A stretch of 64,000 nt of DNA from Spirabiliibacterium falconis (GCF_014885015.1 NZ_JABMIJ010000013.1:1-64000), one strand, 5' to 3'. Shown: positions 41,095 through 55,447, numbered from the stretch's first letter. Notes: generated by a model not told the origin, from the letters alone. Numbers and translations: made by a program.

Positions 41095-41987
41095 TCTACA
41101 CGCTCCTGTGGGCTAAAAAAGTGTTGTTGATTACGCTTAAAGCACCGTTTAATGAAGCGAATCAAACGCTTTTCAGTACTACTGCTTTTCACATAAATGG
41201 GAATGTCACTGACCGGAATTTGTTTAAACCGCACTTTCATTTGTTCAAGCGTCTCGTTATGCAAAAAGGCGGTTAATAATAGCATTTGTGCAATTTGATT
41301 CCATTGTGCTTTGTTGCCCCAATAATGCCCGATGAGATGCTCGCAACTTTGTAACGGACAAACATGATTGAGTGCCAAGGAGAAAGCAAACTGTTCGACC
41401 AAACGGCGCGGGCAATTTGTCGCACAAATTTCATCGCAAATCGTCAATGCGAGCGATAGCGTCTTATGCGCAATATCGCGTGGTAATGCAATAACGCCCG
41501 CATTCCACATCGCAGTTTGTTGATCGATTGTAACGCCACCAAATGATTTGTTTCGTAGCCGAGCCCACATTTTACGCACTGTTTTACTTTTTCCTTCACT
41601 TAAATACTCTTCAAACGTATGCATAAAGGTTTGATTTTGATTCAGTTTGTCAATAAGTGGCTTCAACGGCGCACCCAAAAATGTATCCGAATCAATATAT
41701 AGCACGTGTTGATCGGGGTAATGCGCTAGAACATGCTGTAACGCCTTAATTTTGACTCGCCAGAAAAACTGATAATCACCTTGCCACTGCGTTAAAATGG
41801 TTTCATTGATGTCAATAAACTCAACCTGATCATGAAAACAGCGATAAAAGCCCTTACGATCAGTCACCACGATGACTTTATGAATATTAGGATCACCTAA
41901 AAAACTCAGTATAGCTAACGCCGCTTGATAATGCGTTTCTAAGCGGTCACCAAAGGTCAGTAAAATTAAATTGGTCTGCGTATTCAT
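41091..41987 (-). CDS. Glycosyltransferase-like protein (GT-A fold)
   Basis: A 298-residue protein with a GT-A-like layout: beta-strand start ([10 protein letters not shown]), a region resembling nucleotide-sugar binding, and a metal-binding DxD-type motif [10 protein letters not shown] (about 95-104). Later YWGNKAQWN resembles the acceptor region of glycogenin-like transferases. The substrate is unknown. It sits between rnr and rlmB, which are neighbours in H. influenzae and enteric bacteria, so it appears inserted. It shares 4 bases with rlmB and lies 12 bases after rnr. It carries an uptake word, so it is not a very recent arrival. Confidence 0.65.
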   Translation of the reverse strand: MNTQTNLILLTFGDRLETHYQAALAILSFLGDPNIHKVIVVTDRKGFYRCFHDQVEFIDINETILTQWQGDYQFFWRVKIKALQHVLAHYPDQHVLYIDSDTFLGAPLKPLIDKLNQNQTFMHTFEEYLSEGKSKTVRKMWARLRNKSFGGVTIDQQTAMWNAGVIALPRDIAHKTLSLALTICDEICATNCPRRLVEQFAFSLALNHVCPLQSCEHLIGHYWGNKAQWNQIAQMLLLTAFLHNETLEQMKVRFKQIPVSDIPIYVKSSSTEKRLIRFIKRCFKRNQQHFFSPQERVE

Positions 41988-41999
41988 TGCAACATTATC

Positions 42000-44333
42000 C
42001 TATTTATTGCTCCTGCGTTTATGTCGACGTTTTTTGGATTTTTTCTCTTTTTTCGGTACAGTTTTACCCTTAGCTAAGCGTTTTTCGAGAGCTTCACTAT
42101 ACCGCGGTTTTTTGGCGCGATCTTTTGCTGTTTTACCCACGCGTAGTGGTTTGCGTTCACTTGATATTAAGGCAAAATCAATCTGCTTTTCCGCTAAACT
42201 CACCGCACTTACCCGCACCTTGACTTTATCGCCAAGACGGTAGTACATCCCACTATTTTCACCAATTAAGCGTTGCCCTGCAGGGTCAAATTGGTAGTAG
42301 TCATTATCCAATGTAGAAATGTGCACTAACCCATCAATAAACAGATCATTTAAGCGGACAAAAAAGCCAAAACCCGTTACCGAAGAGATAATCCCCTCAA
42401 ATTCTTCACCCACGTGATCTTGCATAAATTCACATTTAAGCCAATCAGCAACATCACGCGTAGCATCATCTGCACGGCGTTCTGTCATTGAACAATGCTC
42501 GCCAAGCTGATCAATGTCGTCTAACGTGTAATGATACCCCCCTGTGGCGGTACTGCGTTTATTTGAGCCTTGCGCTTTGGCAAGCTGATATTTAATGCCA
42601 CGATGTAGGCTCAAATCAGGATAACGTCGAATCGGTGAGGTGAAATGTGCATAATCTGGCAGCGCAAGACCAAAATGCCCAATATTATCCCCAGAATATA
42701 CCGCTTGGCTCATCGATCGTAGTAACATTGTTTCAATCAGTTCATGATCAGCGCGCAACCGCACTTTTTCCATCAATTCAGCATAATCAGCAGGTGTCGG
42801 CTTTAATCCACCACTTAGGGTTAAACCGCACTCTTTCAGGAAAGAACGAAATGCCGTTAATTTTTCCTCACTCGGGACGGCATGCACACGATAAAGAGCA
42901 GGCTCTTTGGTTTTTTCCATAAAACGTGCTGCTGCAATATTGGCTAAAATCATACATTCTTCAATGATTTTGTGTGCATCATTGCGCACCAATGGCTCAA
43001 TACGCTCAATTCGTCCTTGAGGATTAAAAATAAATTTGCTCTCGATCGTATCGAAATCAATCGCACCACGTTTTTTTCTTGCAGTGATTAAAACCTGATA
43101 AAGGGCATACAGTGCTTCTAAATCGCCAACCAACGGTGCATAACGTTCACGGAGTACTTCATCACCTTGCAAAATTTTCCAAACTTTCGTGTACGTCAAA
43201 CGTGCATGCGAATTCATCACCGCTTCGTAAAAGCGATAGTCATTCATTTTCCCTTTTTTACTCAACGTAATTTCACATACCATACACAGGCGATCAACCT
43301 GCGGATTCAGTGAACACAATCCGTTGGATAGCACTTCAGGTAACATTGGCACGACCCGATTTGGAAAATACACAGAATTTCCACGCTCACGTGCTTCATT
43401 ATCAAGTGCAGTTTTCTGCCTGACATAATAACTCACATCCGCAATGGCAACCCATAACGTCCAAGTGCCATTATCATTTTGACGACAAAATACTGCATCA
43501 TCAAAATCACGCGCATCTTCACCGTCAATGGTAACCAACGGCAAATCCCGCAAGTCCACTCGCCCTTGCTTCGCGTCTTCTGGCACACTTTCACTTAAAT
43601 TGGCAATCTGCTTTTCCACACTTTCAGGAAAAACATGAGGAATATCGTGATTACGCAATGCAATTTCCACCTCCATTCCTGGCGCCATATTATCGCCTAA
43701 GATCTCAATAATCTTGCCTACGGGCTGATTTTTTCGGGTGCGATGCTGCAATTCAACCACCACCACTTGCCCCATACGTGCACTCAAGCGATGTTCATCA
43801 GGGATCAAAATATCTTGCGTGATTCGGCTGTCATCTGGCACGACATAACCAATGCCACTTTCCAGAAAAAAACGCCCCACAATTTGCTTTTTACGACTTT
43901 CTAACACCCGCACAATCCGCACTTCTTGCCGCCCTCTACGGTCAAAACCATTGGGCTGTGCCAAGACATAATCACCGTGCATCACACGCTGCATTTGATT
44001 ATTTGGAATAAACCAGTCTTGCCCATTTTCCACCTGCAAAAAACCGAATCCATCGCGATGTCCCAGCACAGTGCCTTTCAATAACGCGAGTTTTTCAGGC
44101 AAGGCATAGCATTTACGCTTAGTAAATACCAACTGCCCGTCATTCTCCATCGCTCGCAAACGACGTCGTAGCCCTTCTTGTTGTGCTTCATCTGTGATCG
44201 AAAGTGCGGTTTGTAGATCAGCTCGACTCATCGGCGCATTATGATCGCGGATGGTTTGTAGAATAAATTCTCGACTGGCGATAGGGTTGTCGTATTTTTC
44301 AGCTTCTTGGGCGAAATTAGGATCCTGTGACAT
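42000..44333 (-). CDS. rnr: Ribonuclease R
   Basis: A 777-residue processive 3'-5' exoribonuclease. An N-terminal helix-turn-helix (about 15-75) and cold-shock domains (about 80-245) precede the RNB catalytic domain with [15 protein letters not shown] (Mg-binding Asp cluster, about 275-290). An S1 domain (about 640-725) and a Lys/Arg-rich tail ([17 protein letters not shown]) follow. It degrades structured RNA and acts with tmRNA. The ATG at 44333 with AAGGAG is chosen over a frame extension of 24 codons. Confidence 0.96.
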   Translation of the reverse strand: MSQDPNFAQEAEKYDNPIASREFILQTIRDHNAPMSRADLQTALSITDEAQQEGLRRRLRAMENDGQLVFTKRKCYALPEKLALLKGTVLGHRDGFGFLQVENGQDWFIPNNQMQRVMHGDYVLAQPNGFDRRGRQEVRIVRVLESRKKQIVGRFFLESGIGYVVPDDSRITQDILIPDEHRLSARMGQVVVVELQHRTRKNQPVGKIIEILGDNMAPGMEVEIALRNHDIPHVFPESVEKQIANLSESVPEDAKQGRVDLRDLPLVTIDGEDARDFDDAVFCRQNDNGTWTLWVAIADVSYYVRQKTALDNEARERGNSVYFPNRVVPMLPEVLSNGLCSLNPQVDRLCMVCEITLSKKGKMNDYRFYEAVMNSHARLTYTKVWKILQGDEVLRERYAPLVGDLEALYALYQVLITARKKRGAIDFDTIESKFIFNPQGRIERIEPLVRNDAHKIIEECMILANIAAARFMEKTKEPALYRVHAVPSEEKLTAFRSFLKECGLTLSGGLKPTPADYAELMEKVRLRADHELIETMLLRSMSQAVYSGDNIGHFGLALPDYAHFTSPIRRYPDLSLHRGIKYQLAKAQGSNKRSTATGGYHYTLDDIDQLGEHCSMTERRADDATRDVADWLKCEFMQDHVGEEFEGIISSVTGFGFFVRLNDLFIDGLVHISTLDNDYYQFDPAGQRLIGENSGMYYRLGDKVKVRVSAVSLAEKQIDFALISSERKPLRVGKTAKDRAKKPRYSEALEKRLAKGKTVPKKEKKSKKRRHKRRSNK

Positions 44334-44420
44334 GAGCACTCCTTGAATTGAGTTATGATACAAGTTTGACATTGCGCCGAAGGGAATGCAAGCGGCAAAA
44401 AGCAAAGTGCGGTCAAAATA

Positions 44421-44451
44421 AAAAGGCTACCAATCAATGTGGTAGCCTTTT
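44421..44451 (-). terminator. eno terminator
   Basis: A 12-bp perfect stem AAAAGGCTACCA / TGGTAGCCTTTT with a 7-base loop, followed on the minus strand by T-rich DNA, right after the enolase stop codon. Confidence 0.9.
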
Positions 44452-44469
44452 GTCCATAAACCTAAATTA

Positions 44470-46637
<2,168 letters not shown>

Positions 46638-46674
46638 CCTTGCTCACTCAAAACCGCACTTTTAATAAAAAAAC

Positions 46675-46701
46675 ACCCTTATCAACAAAGCGGATAAAGG
46701 T
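46675..46701 (-). terminator. Probable pyrG terminator
   Basis: A 9-bp stem with one mismatch (ACCCTTATC / GATAAAGGT), followed on the minus strand by GTTTTTTTATT, downstream of the pyrG stop codon. Confidence 0.6.
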
Positions 46702-46715
46702 ATATTCAGTTGAAT

Positions 46716-48428
<1,713 letters not shown>

Positions 48429-48514
48429 TTAATCTCAATTGTTATTGCATTATGCTGCACTTTGTTTAAGCAAACGAAGGATGTTTTTTATTTCAAAATG
48501 ACGATAAGACATAA

Positions 48515-48543
48515 AACCGCACTTTACAACGCAAAGTGCGGTT
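48515..48543 (-). terminator. Paired-USS terminator of yhhQ
   Basis: An 11-bp stem AACCGCACTTT / AAAGTGCGGTT with a 7-base loop, seven bases after the yhhQ stop codon on the minus strand. Confidence 0.75.
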
Positions 48544-48550
48544 AAGTCAG

Positions 48551-49246
48551 TTAGCTTATTGCTAACGCTTGGCGTTGTGTCAGTTCACTGAGTTTGCGAA
48601 GAATGAAGTTTAATACCACACCATAAGTTGGAACGAAAAAGAGCAACCCAATAAACAATTTAAAGCCATAATCGACCACGCCAATCGCAAACCAATGTTC
48701 TGCCATAAACGGATCTGTGCTTTGATAAAAGGCAATACTGAAGAACAATAGTGTATCAAATGCACTGCCAAATACCATTGAGCAACTTGGAGCTATCCAC
48801 CACGTTTTCAATTTTCTCAAGCGGTTAAACACCAACACATCAAGCAACTGCCCGAACACATAGGCCGCAAAGCTGGCGAAGGCAATTCGGAACACAAACA
48901 TATTAAAATCAGCCAATGCACCCATGCCTTGATATTGCTGATCGACAAATAGCGTGGACACAATATAACTGATGAATAATGCGGGAATCATCACCACAAA
49001 AATAATCCAACGTGCTTCACGTGCGCCAAAAACACGCACGGTTAAATCCGTTGCCAGAAAAATAAATGGGAATGTCAACGACCCCCATGTGCTATCAAAA
49101 CTGAAGTCAGTGAATGGCACGTTCACTTCAAATGTGATTTGCACAAGGTAGTTACTCGCGGCAATGATTAAAATGTGGAATAGGCTTAATAAAATAAGCG
49201 TACGACGTTTTTGTTGCGTGTTAAATAACGCATTTGCAGAGATCAT
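48551..49246 (-). CDS. yhhQ: Queuosine-precursor transporter YhhQ
   Basis: A 231-residue membrane protein of the VUT/COG1738 family with about six membrane helices; YhhQ of E. coli imports queuosine precursors such as preQ0 and preQ1. Typical segments are FLATDLTVRVFGAREARW (about 63-80), FGQLLDVLVFNRLR and FGSAFDTLLFFSIAFY. The preQ1-I riboswitch in the 5' leader, whose 3' tail holds the AAGG ribosome site, independently supports the substrate. Single gene with a downstream hairpin. Confidence 0.92.
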   Translation of the reverse strand: MISANALFNTQQKRRTLILLSLFHILIIAASNYLVQITFEVNVPFTDFSFDSTWGSLTFPFIFLATDLTVRVFGAREARWIIFVVMIPALFISYIVSTLFVDQQYQGMGALADFNMFVFRIAFASFAAYVFGQLLDVLVFNRLRKLKTWWIAPSCSMVFGSAFDTLLFFSIAFYQSTDPFMAEHWFAIGVVDYGFKLFIGLLFFVPTYGVVLNFILRKLSELTQRQALAIS

Positions 49247-49252
49247 AGAGTA

Positions 49253-49287
49253 CCTTTTTAGTTTGATTTGGGGTTAGGGAACCCAAG
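49253..49287 (-). ncRNA. preQ1-I riboswitch (translational, type 2-like)
   Basis: Minus strand: a short stem TTGGG / CCCAA enclosing a C-containing loop (TTCCCTAAC), followed by an A-rich tail (ATCAAACTAAAAAGG). It aligns closely with the preQ1-I aptamer of Thermoanaerobacter tengcongensis, in stem, CCCC segment and AACA-rich tail. The tail's AAGG is the yhhQ ribosome site, six bases before the ATG, so ligand binding would hide it and shut off translation. At 35 bases it is among the smallest riboswitch types. Confidence 0.85.
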
Positions 49288-49360
49288 ATTAATCGAGCGA
49301 AAGATGATAGCGTGCTGATAAAAAATTGCAAGTAGAAATTGTTAACTATTCGTTCATTTA

Positions 49361-49394
49361 AAAAGTGCGGTAAGGATAGGCTGACCGCACTTTT
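49361..49394 (-). terminator. Paired-USS terminator of ffh
   Basis: An 11-bp stem AAAAGTGCGGT / ACCGCACTTTT with a 12-base loop, directly after the ffh stop codon. Confidence 0.7.
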
Positions 49395-49404
49395 ATCCTA
49401 AAAA

Positions 49405-50781
49405 TTAACGGCGGAACATGTTGCCCATTGCACCCATGCCCCCCATCATACCTTTCATACCCCGCATCATTTTCGCCATGCCGCCTTTACGCATTTTTTT
49501 CATCATACGTTGCATCTCCGTAAACTGCTTGAGCATTTTGTTTAAATCTTGCACTTGTGTACCCGATCCTGCGGCAATACGACGCTTGCGTGAACCTTTG
49601 ATAATCTCTGGCTTTTGCCGCTCTTTGAAGGTCATTGAGTTGATCATCGCCTCCATTTTATGAAACATCTTATCATCCATCTGACCTTTCACATGCTCTG
49701 GCAAATTTTTCGCACCTGGGAGTTTTTCCAGCATACTCATCATTCCACCCATATTGCGCATTTGGATCAATTGCTCACGGAAATCTTCCAGCGTAAAATC
49801 ATCACCTTTTTTGAACTTTTGTGCCATTTTTTCGGCTTTTTTGTGATCGACATTACGTTGAATATCCTCAATCAACGAAAGGACATCGCCCATGCCCAAA
49901 ATACGCGAGGCAACACGATCAGGATGAAACGGCTCAAGGGCATCCGTTTTTTCTCCGACCCCTAAAAATTTGATTGGCTTGCCTGTAATTTGTCGAATTG
50001 ACAGAGCAGCCCCACCACGAGCATCACCATCCACTTTCGTTAACACAACCCCCGTCAGTGGCAACGCTTCATTAAAGGCTTTGGCGGTGTTAGCGGCATC
50101 TTGCCCTGTCATGGCATCGACGGTAAATAACGTTTCAACTGGATTTAACACACTGTGGACGGCTTTGATCTCCGCCATCATTTCACTATCTACGTGTAAT
50201 CGCCCTGCGGTATCCACAATCAACACATCATAGAATTTCAACTTAGCGTGAGCAAGCGCACTTTGGGCTATCTCAACGGGATTTTGGGTCGTTTGTGAAG
50301 GAAAAAAATCTACCCCAACACTCTCCGCCAATGTTTCCAACTGTTTAATCGCCGCCGGGCGATACACATCAGCTGAGACAACCAGCACTTTTTTCTTATC
50401 TCGTTCACGCAAGAATTTCGCCAATTTGCCCACGCTGGTTGTCTTACCTGCCCCTTGCAAACCAGCCATTAAAATAACGGCAGGGGGTTGAGTTGCAAGA
50501 TTGAGGCTTTCATTGACCTCCCCCATCGCTTGCTCAAGTTCAGCTTGTACAATTTTCACAAACTCTTGCCCTGGCGTTAGGCTTTTATTCACCTCAACGC
50601 CGATAGCACGCGCTTTCACGTTGTTAATAAATTCGCGTACTACGGGCAACGCCACGTCTGCTTCAAGCAATGCCATTCGTACTTCACGCAGGGTTTCTTT
50701 GATGTTGTCTTCCGTTAAACGCCCACGCCCTGTGATATTGCGTAGCGTTTTTGCTAGACGATCAGATAAATTTTCAAACAT
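49405..50781 (-). CDS. ffh: Signal recognition particle protein Ffh
   Basis: A 458-residue SRP54 GTPase that binds 4.5S RNA and signal sequences for co-translational membrane targeting. The N and G domains carry MAGLQGAGKTTSVGKLA (P-loop, about 102-118), DTAGRLHVD and TKVDGDARGGAAL. The M domain (about 300-458) is very methionine-rich at its end (RMMKKMRKGGMAKMMRG). It is divergent from ypjD as in E. coli. Confidence 0.97.
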   Translation of the reverse strand: MFENLSDRLAKTLRNITGRGRLTEDNIKETLREVRMALLEADVALPVVREFINNVKARAIGVEVNKSLTPGQEFVKIVQAELEQAMGEVNESLNLATQPPAVILMAGLQGAGKTTSVGKLAKFLRERDKKKVLVVSADVYRPAAIKQLETLAESVGVDFFPSQTTQNPVEIAQSALAHAKLKFYDVLIVDTAGRLHVDSEMMAEIKAVHSVLNPVETLFTVDAMTGQDAANTAKAFNEALPLTGVVLTKVDGDARGGAALSIRQITGKPIKFLGVGEKTDALEPFHPDRVASRILGMGDVLSLIEDIQRNVDHKKAEKMAQKFKKGDDFTLEDFREQLIQMRNMGGMMSMLEKLPGAKNLPEHVKGQMDDKMFHKMEAMINSMTFKERQKPEIIKGSRKRRIAAGSGTQVQDLNKMLKQFTEMQRMMKKMRKGGMAKMMRGMKGMMGGMGAMGNMFRR

Positions 50782-50962
50782 AAACTGTCCTTTTACCGCA
50801 CTTTGCCGTTTTTAGTCATTAAGATAAGCCCGATTATACCCAATTTCCGCATTTTTTCATCTGTGAATGTTTTTTGGCTGGCAATTTTGCCATAAAATTG
50901 CTACTTTTTGCGGAAAGGCGATGAATTTTGCCGTAAACTATAAAGTCATTTAGGTTAAATGA

Positions 50963-51781
50963 ATGGATAGTCAAGGTATGATGTTTTTCGCCAGTTTAGC
51001 TGTGATAGCGTATCTTGTGTGCACGCTGTCACTGTTGCCACAATTGCTCCTCGCGCAAACACAAAGTGCGGTTTCAAGCCCGAAACGTGGGAGATTTGTC
51101 GCTATTTCAGCCGTCGCATTGTTGCTGCATGGCGTATTTATTTATCAGCTCGTAGCCCACGGTGAGCCGCCCTTCACGTTCACCTTGTTAAATATTCTCA
51201 ATGTGATGACGTTGTTAGTTGTATTACTGATGACAATGGCTCTATCACACTTAAATACCTTGTGGTTTTTGCTGCCGGTGGTGTATAGCATTGCCATGCT
51301 AAGCATTATTGCAGGTACGCTGCTGCCTGGGCATATGGTCGCGTATTTTAACGATAATACCGCACTTTTAATTCATATTACCCTTGCGCTGGTGTCGTAT
51401 GCGGTCTGCTTCATTGCCACACTCTTCGCCTTTCAATTAACCTGGTTAGATTATAAATTAAAACACAAAAAAATCGTGTTTTCGCCGATAATCCCTTCTA
51501 TTATGAGTGTGCAGCGACAATTTTTTAAATTGCTTGGCGTCGGTGAAATGTTGCTAACGTTGGCATTATTAAGTGGTGCTATTTCGCTACACAATTTTTT
51601 TGCACCAGAACAAATACAAAAAGCCACATTCTCGTTTTTGGCGTGGATTGTGTTTGGCTTGCTGCTCATTGGACATCAAAAATTACATTGGCGTGGAAAG
51701 AGGGTGCTTATTTATACAATTTCAGGTATGATTCTTCTCACTATTGCCTATTTTGGCAGCAGAACATTTTTAACATTATAA
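50963..51781 (+). CDS. ypjD: YpjD/CcsA-family membrane protein
   Basis: A 272-residue protein with about eight membrane helices, in the cytochrome c assembly (CcsA/HemX) superfamily. Helices around 120-150 with LLIHITLALVSYAVCFIATL carry the His typical of the family, and HNFFAPEQIQKATFSFLAWIVFGLLL is the C-terminal signature. In E. coli YpjD is also divergent from ffh and followed by yfjD. Its exact role (haem handling or membrane proteostasis) is not settled. Followed by a paired-USS hairpin. Confidence 0.88.
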   Translation: MDSQGMMFFASLAVIAYLVCTLSLLPQLLLAQTQSAVSSPKRGRFVAISAVALLLHGVFIYQLVAHGEPPFTFTLLNILNVMTLLVVLLMTMALSHLNTLWFLLPVVYSIAMLSIIAGTLLPGHMVAYFNDNTALLIHITLALVSYAVCFIATLFAFQLTWLDYKLKHKKIVFSPIIPSIMSVQRQFFKLLGVGEMLLTLALLSGAISLHNFFAPEQIQKATFSFLAWIVFGLLLIGHQKLHWRGKRVLIYTISGMILLTIAYFGSRTFLTL

Positions 51782-51787
51782 CAGGGT

Positions 51788-51815
51788 AAAGTGCGGTCGG
51801 TTCAAACCGCACTTT
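51788..51815 (+). terminator. Paired-USS hairpin ypjD/yfjD
   Basis: AAAGTGCGGT / ACCGCACTTT with an 8-base loop in the 66-bp gap between ypjD and yfjD. Probably partial termination, since the genes are co-directional. Confidence 0.55.
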
Positions 51816-51847
51816 ATAATTGATTCACTAAAATAAGGAACACATTT

Positions 51848-53131
51848 TTGGACAGTATCCCCTCGAGTACACTGTTTATTGTATTAATCATTCTTCTTTT
51901 TTGCTCAGCCTACTTCTCTGGCTCAGAAACAGGTTTGCTCTCCATTAATCGCCATCGCATGCGCTTTATGGCAGAGCAAGGGCATCGTGGTGCACAAAAA
52001 GCAGAAAAACTGCTTAAACGTACCGATACATTGCTTGGACTGGTGTTAATTTTCAATAATCTTGTCAATATTCTTGCCTCTGCCATTGCCACAATTTTAG
52101 GGATGCGCTTATACGGCGATGCGGGTGTTGCAATTGCCACAGGGCTGCTTACCTTCTTTATGCTGGTTTTTTCTGAAATTTTACCGAAAACATTAGCGGC
52201 AATGCACCCTGAACGCGTAGGATTTACCAGCAGCCATTTTCTTTCCCTTTTATTAAAAATTTCATTGCCGCTGGTGTATTTAATCAATGCGTTTACTAAT
52301 GGATTAATCCGCCTATTTGGTATGAATGTAGGGCAAAAAGTGCAAACTATTAGCCAAGATGAATTGCGTAGTATTGTGCATGAATCAGGGAAATTCATCC
52401 CTTCTGCTCACCAGCAGATGCTGCTGTCTATTCTCGATCTGGAACAGGTAACTGTGGACGATATTATGGTGCCGCGTAATGACATTGGCGGCATTGATCT
52501 TGATGATGATTGGCGTGCCATTATGCGCCAACTTAACCACTCTGCCCACAGCCGCATTGTGTTGTACAAAGGGAATATGGACGAAAACGTCATTGGGATG
52601 TTACGCGTACGTGAAGCATACCGCCTTATGCTGGATAAAAATGAATTTAACAAAGAAACGCTCATTCGTGCTGCCGATGAAATTTATTTTATTCCCGAAG
52701 GCACACCGCTTAACACTCAGCTATTAAATTTCAAAAATAACAAAGAGCGAATTGGCTTGGTCGTGGATGAATACGGCGATATTAAAGGCTTGGTGACACT
52801 GGAAGATATTTTGGAAGAAATTGTGGGGGAATTTACCACCTCGATGACACCATCGATTGAAGAAGAAGTCACCGAACAATCCGATGGCTCTGTTTTGATC
52901 GAAGGGCAAGCCAATATTCGTGATTTAAACAAGCTCTTTGGCTGGGAACTGTCTACCGAAGGGCCTCGCACCTTTAACGGCTTAATTTTAGAACATTTGG
53001 AAGAAATCCCACCAGAGGGCGAAGTGTGCCAGATTGAAGAATTACTCGTTACCATCGTTGAGGTCAGTGATAATATGGTGAAACTCGCTAAAGTCGTACG
53101 CAAAGCCATTCCACCAAAAGAGAAAACATAA
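51848..53131 (+). CDS. yfjD: CNNM/CorC-HlyC-type transporter YfjD
   Basis: A 427-residue protein with an N-terminal DUF21 (CNNM) membrane domain (about 1-190, CSAYFSGSETGLLSINRHRM and LVLIFNNLVNILASAIATIL), two CBS domains (about 205-330, VDDIMVPRNDIGGIDLDDDW, VVDEYGDIKGLVTLEDILEE) and a C-terminal CorC_HlyC transporter-associated domain (about 345-425). The family handles Mg2+ or Co2+ efflux and is linked to membrane stress. The start is TTG at 51848, with AAGGA nine bases upstream; no suitable ATG fits. Confidence 0.9.
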   Translation: MDSIPSSTLFIVLIILLFCSAYFSGSETGLLSINRHRMRFMAEQGHRGAQKAEKLLKRTDTLLGLVLIFNNLVNILASAIATILGMRLYGDAGVAIATGLLTFFMLVFSEILPKTLAAMHPERVGFTSSHFLSLLLKISLPLVYLINAFTNGLIRLFGMNVGQKVQTISQDELRSIVHESGKFIPSAHQQMLLSILDLEQVTVDDIMVPRNDIGGIDLDDDWRAIMRQLNHSAHSRIVLYKGNMDENVIGMLRVREAYRLMLDKNEFNKETLIRAADEIYFIPEGTPLNTQLLNFKNNKERIGLVVDEYGDIKGLVTLEDILEEIVGEFTTSMTPSIEEEVTEQSDGSVLIEGQANIRDLNKLFGWELSTEGPRTFNGLILEHLEEIPPEGEVCQIEELLVTIVEVSDNMVKLAKVVRKAIPPKEKT

Positions 53132-53140
53132 ATAACCGTC

Positions 53141-53163
53141 AAAGTGCGGTTTGACCGCACTTT
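53141..53163 (+). terminator. Paired-USS terminator of yfjD
   Basis: AAAGTGCGGT / ACCGCACTTT with a 3-base spacer, nine bases after the yfjD stop codon and just before a TATAAT (53183-53188) that could start transcription of the next gene. Confidence 0.65.
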
Positions 53164-53210
53164 CGCTTTTGGGTAAAACCCGTATAATGTCCACTTTTAA
53201 TGCACCCTTT

Positions 53211-53426
53211 ATGCTAAAACTTATCACCATTATATTGGCAACGCAAACCATTGTTGGATGCGGCACAATTGTTGCTTTACTCAATCCAACCACGCCCTAC
53301 TCACCTTATGCTGGTGTGAAGTATGATTATGCGATGGCACAACAATGGGGGCTACCGATTTTGGATATTCCGTTGTCATTTATAATGGATACCGCACTTT
53401 TACCCTATGCGTGGACACAGGAATAA
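53211..53426 (+). CDS. Small lipoprotein, YceK/YidQ-like
   Basis: A 71-residue predicted lipoprotein: short signal ([17 protein letters not shown]) with lipobox IVGC, Cys17 being the lipid-attachment site. The remainder, [17 protein letters not shown], then [17 protein letters not shown], matches the DUF1375/YceK pattern (Y-x-G-x-x-x-D, D-x-P-x-S-x-x-x-D-x-x-x-L-P). The start is placed at 53211 for a normal signal peptide; no clear ribosome site is visible and in-frame ATG/TTG codons lie upstream. It ends two bases before rep. Function unknown. Confidence 0.75.
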   Translation: MLKLITIILATQTIVGCGTIVALLNPTTPYSPYAGVKYDYAMAQQWGLPILDIPLSFIMDTALLPYAWTQE

Positions 53427-53428
53427 AA

Positions 53429-55447
53429 ATGAAATTAAATCCACAACAAGAGCAAGCCGTACACCGAGTATCAGGCCCCTGCCTCGTACTAGCTGGAGCA
53501 GGATCGGGCAAAACGCGCGTCATTATTAATAAAATTGCACATCTTATCCACCATTGTGGCTATCCTCCTCGCCATATTGCTGCTGTTACATTTACCAATA
53601 AAGCTGCTCGTGAGATGAAAGAACGCGTGGCGCACGCCATCGGCAAAAAGGAATCGCGTGGTTTAACAGTCTGCACATTTCATACACTAGGATTTGATTT
53701 TCTCAAGCGAGAATACCGCCTGCTAGGCTACAAGGCAAACATCACGCTATTTGACCAATATGATCAACTCGCGTTACTAAAGGAATTATTTGCTAAAACG
53801 CTAAAAAATGATAAAGACTTGCTGACTGAATTACACAATTATATTTCTCGTTGTAAAAATAATCTTTATCTACCACAACAGGCTAGTGCCCAAGCACAAG
53901 GTGAAAAAGAACCTATTTTTGCACTGTGTTATCAGCAATATCACGAGCAAATGCGTGCTTATAATGCACTGGATTTTGATGATTTAATTATGCAACCGAC
54001 ATTGCTCCTCAAAAACAATGCTGACGTGCGTACCCGTTGGCAAAGCAAAGTGCGGTATTTGCTAGTGGATGAATACCAAGATACCAATACCAGCCAATAT
54101 GAACTGATTAAACTGTTAGTCGGCAATGATGCCAATTTCACGGTGGTGGGTGATGATGATCAGTCTATTTATTCATGGCGAGGGGCACGCCCTGAGAATA
54201 TGCAACGCTTGCGTGATGATTACCCTAATTTAACGGTAATCAAACTCGAGCAAAATTACCGCTCTAGCCAGCGGATTTTAAACGCAGCCAATATTTTAAT
54301 TGATAATAACGATCATGTCTTTGCCAAACGCCTTTTCTCACAACTGGAAGAAGGCGAAAAGCTCAATGTTATTGAAGCCAAAAACGAAGAACACGAAGCT
54401 GAGCGTGTGGTGGCCGAATTAGTGGCTCACCGCTTTATGCGCAAAACTCACTACAAAGACTACGCAATTTTATACCGAGGCAATCACCAAGCGCGCAGCC
54501 TAGAAAAAGTCTTAATGCAAAACCGCATCCCATACAAAATTTCAGGCGGGACATCCTTTTTCTCCCGTGCTGAAATAAAAGATATGATGGCCTATCTACG
54601 GGTATTGGTGAATCCTGATGACGATGCTGCGTTTTTGCGTATCATAAACACCCCAAAACGTGAAATTGGCCCCGCCACGTTGGAAAAACTTGGGCAGTTA
54701 GCACAAGAGAAACACCAAAGCTTATTCGCGACGATTTTTGAATTTGAGCTCATTCAACGCATAAATCCCAAAGGTTACGCGGCATTGCAAAATTTTGCCG
54801 ATTGGCTGGTGGCACTTTCTGATGAAAATCAGCGCACAGGCGGTGAAAGTGCGGTACGCAGCCTACTCGAGGGACTCAATTATCAAGCCTATCTCTTTGA
54901 TAACGCCACCAGCCCGACGATTGCAGAGATGCAAATGCGCAATGTGGCAACACTATTTGAATGGGTAGAAGCAATGTTAAAAGGCTCAGAACTTGAGCCA
55001 CCATTAACACTCAGCCAAGTGGTTGCACGCCTCACACTGCGTGATATGCTTGAACGTGGTGAAGAGAGTGACGATGCCGATCAAGTACAACTGATGACAC
55101 TGCACGCCTCCAAAGGCCTGGAATTTCCCTACGTTTATCTTATCGGCATGGAAGAGGGCATTTTGCCACACCAAACCAGCATTGATGAAGACAATGTTGA
55201 AGAAGAGCGTCGTTTAGCCTATGTTGGCATAACCCGCGCACAACGAGAACTGACATTTTCCCTCTGCCGTGAACGTCGCCAATATGGCGAAATATTCCAA
55301 CCCGAGCCAAGCCGCTTTTTACTTGAGCTGCCACAGCATGATTTGATCTGGGAACACGATAAACCACCGCTGACAGAACAACAAATTGAGCAAAAAACAC
55401 AGCACAATGTGGCGAATCTGCGTGCATTTTTGAAGACAAAAACGTAA
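53429..55447 (+). CDS. rep: ATP-dependent DNA helicase Rep
   Basis: A 672-residue superfamily-1 3'-5' helicase that helps replication forks pass protein roadblocks. The motifs are in order: Walker [11 protein letters not shown] (about 24-33), [14 protein letters not shown], Walker [11 protein letters not shown], motif [39 protein letters not shown] and [13 protein letters not shown]. Length and N-terminus ([11 protein letters not shown]) equal E. coli Rep (673) and exclude UvrD and PcrA. The frame runs 28 codons further upstream across the lipoprotein gene, but ATG 53429 with AGGA is the start. Confidence 0.96.
   Translation: MKLNPQQEQAVHRVSGPCLVLAGAGSGKTRVIINKIAHLIHHCGYPPRHIAAVTFTNKAAREMKERVAHAIGKKESRGLTVCTFHTLGFDFLKREYRLLGYKANITLFDQYDQLALLKELFAKTLKNDKDLLTELHNYISRCKNNLYLPQQASAQAQGEKEPIFALCYQQYHEQMRAYNALDFDDLIMQPTLLLKNNADVRTRWQSKVRYLLVDEYQDTNTSQYELIKLLVGNDANFTVVGDDDQSIYSWRGARPENMQRLRDDYPNLTVIKLEQNYRSSQRILNAANILIDNNDHVFAKRLFSQLEEGEKLNVIEAKNEEHEAERVVAELVAHRFMRKTHYKDYAILYRGNHQARSLEKVLMQNRIPYKISGGTSFFSRAEIKDMMAYLRVLVNPDDDAAFLRIINTPKREIGPATLEKLGQLAQEKHQSLFATIFEFELIQRINPKGYAALQNFADWLVALSDENQRTGGESAVRSLLEGLNYQAYLFDNATSPTIAEMQMRNVATLFEWVEAMLKGSELEPPLTLSQVVARLTLRDMLERGEESDDADQVQLMTLHASKGLEFPYVYLIGMEEGILPHQTSIDEDNVEEERRLAYVGITRAQRELTFSLCRERRQYGEIFQPEPSRFLLELPQHDLIWEHDKPPLTEQQIEQKTQHNVANLRAFLKTKT

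Noticed and set aside
53151-53210. A longer N-terminus for the YceK-like lipoprotein
   Set aside because: It would run through the paired-USS hairpin and the TATAAT sequence and would bury the signal peptide.
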